Shown here one piece after another: positions 55,000-64,000 of a stretch of 64,000 bases of DNA. The translations under genes and the position numbers were made by a program. Origin of the DNA: Macrostomum hystrix (Eukaryota; Platyhelminthes; Macrostomidae). How positions within the stretch are numbered: the first letter of the stretch is position 1; the number at the start of each line of letters is the position of its first letter. The notes beneath the pieces were generated by a model, which worked only from the letters and a program-made list of their open reading frames with translations, ran no database searches and was not told the DNA's origin. Location of the stretch: contig CATNEN010000038.1 in the NCBI GenBank assembly GCA_950097015.1, forward strand, positions 12,394,001 through 12,458,000, read 5' to 3'.

Positions 55000-55980
55000 A
55001 ATACAGAAGCTACCAGATTGAGCGGAATTAAACGCAAACATTAGAGTGTTGAAGCTTACGAAAGGAATAACATTGAAGAGTTAAACGGCCCATTTAAGGA
55101 CCGCCAGTTTAAACATATCTACTGGATTGTGGTGACAGCAGTGAAATAAAAGATAGCCCCGTTAAAACTTTGTTGGCGTTAGTAAATTATTATTAAAAAG
55201 GCCTATATCAATAAATCAGGCCCATAACAACTTTGGTGGCATTCAGTGAGATCAGTTATTAATAATATAACCCTAGTACAACTTTAGGTGTCATTCGGTA
55301 GGATTCTAATCATTATTGAAGTACATCTGTAACAATAAAGGTAACTAACTATTTTAAATCATTTAAATGATTTTTACTAGAATTAGAGGGGGTGTGCATG
55401 TGATGGGTTAAAAAGTCTATCATTTGACAGGCCGATAGAGAAGAAAAAGATCTTTTATGATCGGGAGGGGATTTAAAATCTCAAGGTCACACAGGATGCG
55501 TCATCGGGAATCGTAGCGCACATGGTAAGGGGGTAAGGGCAATGGATTAGCCGAAAAATTGAAACAACGCCCTAAAAGTCACTGTTCAGTAACGTTAAAT
55601 TGGCAGGCCGAATTCAGTATAAATTTGAACCGTTGGAAACAGTCAACAGACAAGCAACATGTTCGAAATCTAATTACGAATATAGTATATGGTACTTGTA
55701 TAGATTCTATTATCTCAACGCTGTAGACCTAAATTATTAAAGAAAACACGAAGGGATTGAATCGAAAAAAAGTAAGAAAGCTAGCAGAATACTGAAAGCG
55801 CGTTGCTAGGACCGCTAGGTGAAACGGTGAAACGTTATTCATTCCGTCAGATAGGACAAGTGTGCATGAAATAGCAGAGCAGAATGTGAATCTCTCACTC
55901 CTTCTGTATGAACCTCTCACAATATCTTACTTGCACACAATTCTTTGCGACACAAGATACTATGGCTAGAGCATGAAAGA
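55000..55980. other. Spacer, upstream of the calmodulin-like gene
   Basis: AT-rich, with no coding frame that can be supported. It should hold the promoter region of the gene at 56077. Confidence 0.45.
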
Positions 55981-55986
55981 GAGACA

Positions 55987-55998
55987 CTATTTAAAAGG
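55987..55998 (+). promoter_or_regulatory. Candidate TATA box of the calmodulin-like gene
   Basis: ACTATTTAAAAGGCC about 85 bases before the ATG at 56077. A start near 56020 would give a short leader. Confidence 0.45.
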
Positions 55999-56076
55999 CC
56001 ACAGCTAGAGCTGCTGCTAGACATACTGCACAATAGTCAAGCACAAGAACTGAAGGATTTTGCATGAGCTGCAGTT

Positions 56077-57566
56077 ATGTCGTCTCATCAGCAGGAGCAG
56101 GAACAGCGGGACACGGACATTGTCAGTAATCTAGACACAGCTCAGATTGCTGAGTTCAGAGACGCATTTGCATACTTTGACAAGGACGGAGACGGGTTCA
56201 TCTCGCACTCGGAGCTGGCCTACATAATGCGCACTTTCGGCTATAAGGCCAACGATGAGCAAATACAGGTGTGACTTAAGTAAAGTATATATATTTATTC
56301 AGTTGAGTTTTTGAAGCCTTCGATAAACTGGGTTGCTGTGTGTTACGAAATAAAAATGGACCGTGTCTAGTCCGGCTTTTTTTCGCAGTTTTCGGAAATA
56401 CACGAGTTCAGTAGTACAGGGGTCAGTAGCCCAAACGCTCAACTTGCCACATTGGGCACTGGTATTCGCATACAGCACACCCCACATGTATTTGAACTGC
56501 TGAAAGGTAGAAAGACCACGGGGCGGGTACAAAAATACAAATGTTTCTTTTTGTCTGTATCTCCTAAAGTACTCAACCAATCGCCATCAAAATCCAGAAC
56601 ACAGGCTAAAATTTTCAGCTCATTGGTCTGAAAAACAACTTTCAGAATGACAAAACATATGTGTCGGTGAGATGTTCACCGATTCTGTCTGATTGTATAA
56701 ACCACCAATATAGGCAAATTTTTATTTTCACGAAACTGCATAATGCAGCTATTAGTGTTGATTGATTGATTGATTCTTCAACAAGAATCGATGAGGTCGA
56801 AGGGCGCAAAGGGCGAAAAGTTTTTATCCATATGGCCGAGTTTCACGAAAATCGGTTATTCTGTTTCGGAGCTATCCTCAAGTTCGCAGTGCCGTGATCA
56901 ATCCCAGAGGGGAGAATAGCGTAGTATTTGTTTTTATCATCCTAACTACGTTCCATCGCCATATTGTACCTCAAGCTAGCTTCATTTCCTTATTCTCCAT
57001 TGAAACTGAATCAATATACTGCAATAGATTAGACCTTCATCATTAGCATATTCATAAAAACTGGTACTCGAAATTCAATCATTCGCGCGTACTGCAAAAA
57101 TAGCCACTGCGTATTGAAAAATGCTACAAGACATTCCTACACAATCACCTTTTACATCCTAAGAAAGTATCATTTACCATTCTATGTCCAAAGAATCGAT
57201 GTACAATTAAATACTATGCATCTTCCCGTCCAGGCTATGCTTGACTTCGTAGATGACGACGGGGATGGTCAGATCGACTTCACCGAGTTCGTCACCGTGC
57301 TGGTCCGCGGCCTCACTGCCGACGACTCGCGAGCCGACCTGCGCCGCGCGTTCGCCATATTCGACACCGACGGCTCAGGGACCATCGACCCAGACGAGCT
57401 GGTGCAGTTCATGACTGCGCTCGGTGAGCCGGTCACAATGGCCGAGGCCCGCGACATGATCAAGCAGACAGACGTGGACGGCGATGGTCAAATTGACTTT
57501 CGTGAGTTTGTTCGGCTAGCCATGGGCAGCGTACGGCCTGGAAGATCCATCGAGGAGCTGCTGTGA
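56077..57566 (+). CDS. Calmodulin-like protein with four EF hands
   Basis: Calcium sensor of the calmodulin/troponin C superfamily. Exons 56077-56268 and 57234-57566 join in phase 0 to give 174 residues. The loops are DKDGDGFISHSE, DDDGDGQIDFTE, DTDGSGTIDPDE and DVDGDGQIDFRE. All four keep Asp or Ser at position 3/5, Gly at 6, Ile at 8 and Glu at 12, so all should bind calcium. The N terminus (SSHQQEQEQRDTDIVSNL) and the C terminus (RPGRSIEELL) extend beyond calmodulin, and the central linker (LTADDSRADLRRAF) differs. It is thus a divergent family member and not calmodulin itself. A candidate polyadenylation signal ATTAAA lies at 57584-57589. Confidence 0.9.
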
Positions 57567-57599
57567 ACGTAGCTTCGGGGAACATTAAACTTTTTATAG

Positions 57600-58470
57600 C
57601 TTTGAAATCAAAGCACCGTGGCATTTCAGTGAATATTACAGATTTATAACTTCGAGTTGTGAGCTTCAGGACCTTCGACCTAAAGAAAATTTCAAAGTAA
57701 AAAAATTGAATCTAGAAAACACGGATTTTGACGGAAAACACGGAGGAGTCGTTCATCATAGTCATCCTAACATATAAAATATTATGTTCGATTATAAACT
57801 GCTTCTTATACTTCGATTTACAATCGTTTAAAAAATTGTTTGAAACATATATACTCGTACATATTAGAAGTTATATAATATTAATATTACGCTTGTCTAG
57901 AAAGCGTAAATTGTTAAGTTTGTGTATGCTTCTTTTTTTACATTTTTCGTTATAAAACAACGCTTCTAGAAACGCGGAGTACATCGAGCATCAGAGAGGA
58001 ATTGTCATCGGATCTCCAAAAATTAATATAAATTAATATATAATCTCATAAATAAAATGACGTCTCCTCTGCTATCAGACAAGCAAATTTATCTAAAAAT
58101 ATATAACACCGGAAAAGTTGAGACCTAAGACAAGTTGTGTGGAAGCCTTTCAGCGCTGAACAAGACGAAGCCAAAATGGCTCATAACTCCAGACCACGAG
58201 AGCGATAGCTTTTTGAGATCGGAGACCAATACGATTTGTCGCCCGACGACGGGACGGTGAGATTCTACAAGATTAGGATCACGCTCGGAAGCGACCACCT
58301 GCCAATCATTATGAGTATCTCGGGAGACAGACCGGCGGTTGTGTCTATTTGAAAGATTTTCATCAAGTTTAAAAAGGCCGCGACTCTTCAGCACAATGCT
58401 CGACTCGCTAGCTTGATCAACAAATCCAACGAATGTACACTGCGGCAAGGGGTCAACGCGGCGTAGGCAA
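57600..58470. other. Spacer, no gene seen
   Basis: AT-rich to about 58100, then GC-richer. A 107-codon minus frame at 58448-58125 has no recognised motif and may be a shadow of the retroelement to its right. Confidence 0.4.
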
Positions 58471-58479
58471 GAGCTATTA

Positions 58480-59290
58480 CAGCGGGCCGCTTCAAAACCC
58501 AGCTCCCCTCATGCCCCAAACACGTCCGTGATATCATGTCTGCTCGCGATCAACTCGATCAACGACACCTGGCGCGAGTTTGTCGCTTCTATTAACCCCG
58601 TAGCACCTCCAGATTATGGTCCACACTCCGTCACCTGAACGGAGGGTAAAAAGCCCCAACCATTGGCGCGCTAATTTTCGACGGCAATGTTACCAATTTT
58701 AATGCTGACGTGGCAAAGAATCTGAACATCATATTCACCCGTCCAATGCCGCATATTTCTAACCCCAAAATGCGCATCGTTAAGCGGAAAATTGCCGCCA
58801 CTCATGGCAAACCTCTGCCAACGCTAATCGCGCTCGTCTAAAGCTGTCGGCCCTGATGGGATGATGTCGTCCTTCTGCATGTGACCGACCCCAAATTATT
58901 GGTGTCACATTAAATACCAAACTCACGTTTGACCGCCATTGCGCAAAGAGCCCGCCAATACATTTAAATTCTATGCGTGGTCGCTGGTTAAACGTGGGGC
59001 TGTGACAAGGAGACTATGCTTCTCACCTTTAAGGCTCTCATCAGCCCAATCCTAGAGTACACAGCAGCAGTCTCGTCCACGTTCCAAGTCGTTCAAAACA
59101 ATGCGCTGCGGACCATTTCTCGCCGCGTCTCAGCAACCGTTGAAGCAGACCTGCATTGATGAGACGTTGCCGTCCCACCTGTGCCACCATCTCATAACGG
59201 ATGCCACGCTTCCGGCGAGGAACCGCAAGAACTCCGTCTTCACACATTGCCGACCGCAACGCTGACTGGCTCCTAGATGATGACGAGGCC
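58480..59290 (+). pseudogene. Decayed non-LTR retrotransposon (Jockey/CR1-like)
   Basis: Fragments in shifting plus frames match the order of a Jockey-like reverse transcriptase: INDTWREFVASIN (about 58555), LWSTLRHLNGG (about 58614), AVGPDG (about 58845), then IIGVTLNTKLTFDRHC (about 58895) and further C-terminal pieces to about 59160. Several stops and frameshifts make it inactive. The assignment rests on these motifs only. Confidence 0.7.
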
Positions 59291-59351
59291 CTCAAGCTAG
59301 ACAGCAGAGCTCAGCACAGGCCCTCAAGCTAGACAGCAGAGCTCAGCACAG
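59288..59351. repeat. 32-bp tandem duplication
   Basis: A 32-bp segment beginning GCCCTCAAGCTAGACAGCAG occurs twice in direct succession without mismatch. Confidence 0.9.
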
Positions 59352-59539
59352 CTTGGCGATGGTTCCCAACCATCACGATCGGTGCCAAGCGGGCAGACTG
59401 GCGTGCCAGTCTGGCAAAAAAGGAACCGGGGGGCGGTGAGGCCCGCGGCAGTGATTTGAAAACCACGTCCCGCGGGCAAAACCGCACCCGACAGAGTGAT
59501 CACGGCATAACGAACCGTGGGACCTCTTTAAACAAAATC

Positions 59540-61290
59540 ACCGTGAATCACCGGAGAGCACAGGAGAGAGAGACAAGATCGGGAGAAACAGATCTTGGAC
59601 GAAGACCAAGCTGGCTTTAGGAAGGGCAGACCAATGCTGGACGCGACACAAATTCTGCTGCGATTACAAGAGGACGCACCAGCCCCGACTACAGTGGTGA
59701 CGACCCTCGCGACGCTTCCGTTGTCCTACTCGACCTCCGTGAGGCCTACCCAAGGGTCAACAAACCCGCCTTATGGGCTCTGCTACAACACTACAAAATG
59801 CCACAGGAGATAATAAAAAAACTCTGTGTGCTGCATGAGTTCACGGCCTACAAAGTAGTCAGCGGGAAGGACGTCAGTAACGAATTCTACCCACAGCGAG
59901 GCCTAAGAGAAGGGTGCGCGACCTCACCAATCCTTTTCAACATTTACCACCAAGCGGTGGTGAGAGTCGCTGAGGAAAGCAGACAACGCAGATCAGAGGA
60001 GGGTGGCTTAGAGTACGGCATCGAATGGACCTGCGTCTCGGGCCACAGCCTCCCACCACAGAGGTCGACTACATACTCGGAAGAGACGATAACAACTAGG
60101 TTAACATGCTCGCTGTTCGCCGACGACACCACCCTAATTGGAACGAGAGAGGAAATGGAGCTAGGCACCAAAACGTTCAAGGATGTCATGGCAACATTTG
60201 AAGAAAGGACCAACGACGATAAGGAAGAGAGGGCGATCTTGGGGACGTAGGAAAGTAACGACATAAGAATGCTCGGCACCTGGATGGGAAGAAAGAAAGA
60301 CATGAGCCAGCGATTACAGCGAGGCGCAAAGGCATGGCACGGCGTTAAGAACACGCCTCACGAAACGGACCCAAGCCAAAATTGTGGAGGCATGCGTGGA
60401 AAGTACCATGACCTTCAATGCCGGAGCACGCCCCTTCTACAAGGCGGACATCAAGAAGATGCAACAAGCAATGGACAAGCGCTACCGTTTCATCTGGAGC
60501 GAAAAGACCAAACCGCCTCTGGTCGAGATGCAAGAAAAGGGCGTGAACATGTGGGACGTCAGAGCTGAACTCGGCGTGGACAGTATCGCGACAAAGATCG
60601 AAATCGCCCACTGGAGACGCCTAGGCCACGACCTCCGACTGCCTCCTCCGACTCCGACACTAGCCTCACCAAGAAATGCGTGCTGGGATGGGACAAGAAG
60701 CTAGAAAACATGAGGAAAGTCAAAAGGAGACAGCGCACGATTAACAACCACTGGAAGTTAATGGTCAGGAAGGCAGGCGTCGACACCATCGACATCGACC
60801 GCATTGTCCGAGACAGAGAAAGCTGGAGGGAGACAGTGAAGCGCAGAGTGAACGCGATGCGTATGGAAGAGGCAGAACGATCCAAGAGGAACCGCAGAAC
60901 GACGGAAACAGAGAAATCAATCGCCAGTCCAGAGAACGAGCTGACAGGATACCGATGCAGATACGACGGATGCAACAAAGTCTGCGCATCCAGGGGCGGT
61001 CTAGCCATACACCAGAAGAGACTGCATAGAGAGCTCGTTGCCGTCCAATTACCGTGTGCAAAATGCCAACAGACGTTCAGAACCGAGGCAACGCGAAAGA
61101 ATCACCATCGTGGAGGACCGGTGTCCTCACTGTGGCGAGTCCTTCCGCATGACACTCTATTTGCTTGCCAGATCCGGCCTTCCTCTCCGTCATTGACCTC
61201 TAGACGACGCGGCGCGTTTTCTTGGCCTGACGGACTTCGAGATACTGACAGGCTATTAGCTGGTTATTCACACGCCCAAAAAGGGGACTG
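59540..61290 (+). pseudogene. Non-LTR retrotransposon reverse transcriptase with C-terminal zinc finger, frameshifted
   Basis: A second retroelement. DEDQAGFRKGRP (59595) is a fingers motif of LINE reverse transcriptases. FYPQRGLREGCATSPILFNI (about 59885) and SLFADDTTLIG (about 60110, the FADD catalytic palm) follow. After a frame change come thumb-region pieces (FNAGARPFYKADIKKMQQAM; MRKVKRRQRTINNH). Near 60945-61030 there is a C2H2 finger, YRCRYDGCNKVCASRGGLAI followed by HQKRLH, and a second CAKCQQTF...H. The zinc fingers lie after the reverse transcriptase, unlike R2-type elements. Three or more frame changes make this copy inactive. The GC-rich block at 59350-59530 may be its 5' part. 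Confidence 0.82.
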
Positions 61291-61299
61291 AACTAATTT

Positions 61300-62450
61300 T
61301 GTGTAAATTTACGGAAATTATTGTCATGCCGCGATTCGTAGTCCACTAGCACTCATGTATCGCTTTGCCTGACAATCTAACATGTACATCTATCACTGAC
61401 TCTCGCTTACTATGTACATGCCCCCACGCGCACTTTGATCGTATCGGTGGCACGCTGAGGCAAATATATAAATACAGTTTCGCCCTACTTGGAGGGCTCA
61501 CTTTTTCTTCGCAGTGACGCAATCCTGTTCAATTGAGAGTATCGGGCCCTGCTCTGTGCTATGCCAATGCACGCGCGGGCGAGAAGAAGCACCGATGCAA
61601 TCTAATAAAACTGACAGTGTCCGGCCCTATTCTAATTTAACCTTGTTTGGCCTCCTGTTGAAAGCAATAGGAAAACTCGTTTTCTGAATATTTAATACCC
61701 TTAGCATTGAGACAGAATGATTTAATTTGATCAGTCTAATCCTTTAATTAAGTGGCACCTGTTGGTGAACACAGGATAAAAAAATTGGTCTAGCCCACAG
61801 ATAATATATAACTGTTATATATATATAATCTGTGATAATATAACTGTTATATATATAATCTGTGATAATATAACTGTTATATATATATTATCTTATTATT
61901 TATTATCGGTGGTCTAGCCATTGTTTTTCTGGTGCGTTTGTACGAATAAATAAATAAAATAAAATAAAATAAATACACAATTTATAAGAGATTAGGATAG
62001 GATAGGATAGGATAGAATATAGGATAGAAGAAGGATGGCATTAAGATTTTTACTTTATTGAACCATTGAACCAGTTAACTTAATTGGATGCCAATAAATT
62101 GTTCCTTTCGAGTTTTGATGAAAATCAAAAAGTTACATTCTTGTACAAAGTATACCATTTGGCCATTAAATAACTGATTTTCCGGTTAAATAGTTTTAGC
62201 CAATGGCGTACAGAATTTCTATTATAAATGTTGAGCAGTTAAGACGTGGCATGTCATTTAGTTTAGGGCACTTAAACTGATGCGCTAACAAAGAGTGTGC
62301 GGTGAAAAACTTGGTCTCTAAATTAGCACTTTGATTTTCGGGAAAATTTTGTTAACTTACAAAAACAAATATACATGCGCTATCTGGTAAGCTTGATGAA
62401 TTGATAGGATAGTGAATTTGATAATTAGAAACATTTTACACTTTCAGAGA
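61300..62450. other. Spacer with simple repeats
   Basis: No gene is seen. An AT-rich tandem (TATAACTGTTATATATATAA) lies at 61785-61890 and a GGATA pentamer run at 61987-62025. The first part may be the 3' end of the retroelement. Confidence 0.5.
61785..61890. repeat. AT-rich tandem repeat
   Basis: Three copies of a unit with ATAACTGTTATATATATAATC plus CTGTGATAAT; the copies are partly self-complementary and could form a cruciform. Confidence 0.85.
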
Positions 62451-62504
62451 AAAACAGTTCACTAGTGTAGAATGAAGTCGCGCGGTCCGGAATTTGCTGC
62501 TTCT

Positions 62505-63932
62505 TTAGTCGAAGCCATTTGCCAAGCTGACGACAAGAATAGTTGCGAGGATCCACGGATGAGGCCGAAGCTGCTGGGCACCGCGCGGCTCAGCTGGAGC
62601 CCTAGCCGAGGACCTGACGGACGTGCAGTTGGAGTCAGCGCAGTCAGACAGCTGCCTGGCGTAGTACTGACCACCGTCGCTCAGGCTGAACAGAAGATCG
62701 CCGCTTCTCAGCCTGGCCTGCACATTTTGCACCTCCTGGTCCAGGTCCACGGATCCCGAATAGTTTCTGTTCAGATTGAACAATCGTTGGTCTCCAAGCA
62801 GCAGCTGGAATGTGATGGAGCTGTCGCCTTTGACACTCATAGGGATCCATTCGATGCCGCGCTCCCTCCAAGCCATGCGGTCAGATAGGGCGGCAGCGAA
62901 GTCGACAGCAACCTGGCCCGGGTCCAATCCAACTGCCCTGCGGCCCCTGCCGAACGCTTTGAATGCATCAACTGTAAACTCAATAACTTTCTTTCCAGCT
63001 TGGTACGTTGCATTGATAGGATCAGCAACGCAGCCAACAAAAAAATCGAATTTACAATGCCATGCAACTTCAAAGAATGACTTCCAGGTTCCGTGAAACA
63101 CTGTTAGATCACGTTCGTAAAAGGCACCCCGGATCGTGAACATAATTTTAAAAATATCCCAGCATCTGTTTTTAATGACGTCGCAGATTGACGGCTGTCC
63201 CAAAGCCGGGGCCAAGTAGCATTGTGTGTGGTGTCTGATAGCCATTTCCTTCACCTCTTGGCAGGAAGGCTGGTAGAAATCACGCATCAGAGGCACCAGC
63301 GACACTTGGAGGCACTTGCGAACGGCATCGACCCATCGGCGAGTCAGATCACTGAACCATAAATAGTTGTTATTGTACAGCTCGCAGTACTTCTTGCCGA
63401 AAGCCAGTGCGTAGCCAGTCTCAGGACCACAGGCCACTTTTCGCTCCAGACAGTCGGTGTACCAGGAGCAGTCCTCGCCTGTTGGGCTGTAGCAGCGGGG
63501 CGGCAGTGTTGTGCCAACGGAGCCCGGAGTTGGTGTGACGGCTGGGCGGCTCGGATCGCAGGAACAATCGGTTGTAACGGTGCCGAAATTCAAGTCGTGG
63601 AATTCTATCATGCATTGGTAATAGCAGTAGGTAGCGGTACGATCCTCGCATCTGAGCAGGTGGTGAGATGTGGTTGGCTGCAGGTTGTCAGTATGAGTAA
63701 AAAATTAGCTATTTTAACAGAACTGGACTCACATATGTCGGCCACCCGATTTAGTTTGAATGTACGCGTTGGTCAGGCAGGTCGCGTACTGCCAGCCGTT
63801 GTATCTCGGAATGCTAATGCAGTTATAGGCGTTAACGGGGCCCTTCGAAGCTGAGCATGAGGCGTGGACTAACGGCAGGATGGCAGCCGCAGCTGCGATG
63901 CAGATCAAGAAAAATCTGCATAAACGAAGCAT
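62505..63932 (-). CDS. Cysteine-rich secreted protein of an uncharacterised animal family
   Basis: Function unknown. Exons 63932-63733 and 63651-62505 join in phase 2 to give 448 residues. Residues 1-24 are a signal peptide (RFFLICIAAAAAILPLVHA). The mature part has CSCDPSRPAV, then the conserved block GEDCSWYTDCLERKVACGPE, then KYCELYNNNYLWFS, RKCLQVSLVP, CQEVKEMAIRHHTQCYLAP and ICDVIKNRCWDI, with regularly spaced cysteines. This cysteine/tryptophan pattern (DCSWY..CLE) recurs in secreted proteins of molluscs, annelids and cnidarians, as I remember it. The C terminus ends in a short hydrophobic run (WILATILVVSLANGFD), which may be a GPI-anchor signal. The nearer acceptor at 63680 was rejected because it breaks frame; the one before 63651 closes it. 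Confidence 0.75.
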
Positions 63933-64000
63933 TTCTAAGCTTAACAGAAGAGCGAATTTGTTCTTTTAGTTAGACTAAACTAAAAACGAAAACCCTGAGA

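Noticed and set aside
56299-56580. Minus-strand frame of 93 codons in the calmodulin-like intron
   Set aside because: No family match and no conserved context. It could be noise in AT-poor intron sequence.
58125-58448. Minus-strand frame of 107 codons left of the retroelements
   Set aside because: No recognisable motif; probably antisense to the decayed plus-strand retroelement region.

Overview
The window is animal nuclear DNA. GC-rich coding exons sit in AT-rich introns and spacers with GT-AG splice sites. Gene content includes a seven-helix neuropeptide-type receptor, a BIR/RING protein, a CELF-type RRM protein, a ciliary inner-arm-dynein assembly protein and a mitochondrial elongation factor. 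Meta-domain-like SINEs, a Ty3/gypsy element, a piggyBac element, a zinc-finger LINE and very many minisatellites point to a small spiralian invertebrate, most likely a free-living flatworm of Macrostomum type. That placement is inference; nothing in the window proves the species.

Layout. 1-640 is AT-rich and empty, followed by a 20-bp minisatellite. 1610-4438 (minus) is a bacterial-type GHSAGG lipase whose second intron is a 21-bp minisatellite; more minisatellite lies upstream to 5860. 6964-12642 (minus) is mitochondrial EF-G (GFM1) in six recognisable exons, and every intron is filled by a different tandem array. 13260-17640 is AT-rich with a three-copy ~127-bp repeat. 17948-21417 (plus) is a class A receptor ending in polyglutamine. 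24000-30890 (plus) is CFAP100 in eight exons. 32142-33678 is a head-to-head pair of secreted-protein genes, one with a cationic Leu-Pro-Arg-Ile-Arg repeat. 36469-41112 is a Ty3/gypsy LTR retrotransposon (minus) with a GTAAT target duplication. 42036-43868 (plus) is an IAP-like BIR+RING gene. 46290-48575 is a decayed piggyBac. 49343-50260 (minus) is a short CELF-like RRM gene. 51000-55000 is a field of minisatellites with one SINE. 56077-57566 (plus) is a four-EF-hand calmodulin-like gene. 58480-61300 holds two decayed non-LTR retrotransposons. 62505-63932 (minus) is a cysteine-rich secreted protein.

The genes do not form a functional cluster; this is ordinary, repeat-loaded animal sequence. 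The most unusual things are the array-filled introns of GFM1, the secreted paralogue pair with its acidic pro-region and arginine-rich repeat, the bacterial-type lipase, and the piggyBac flanked by perfect 17-bp palindromes. Exon junctions below were placed by hand from splice consensus and reading-frame closure; none has been tested against transcripts.
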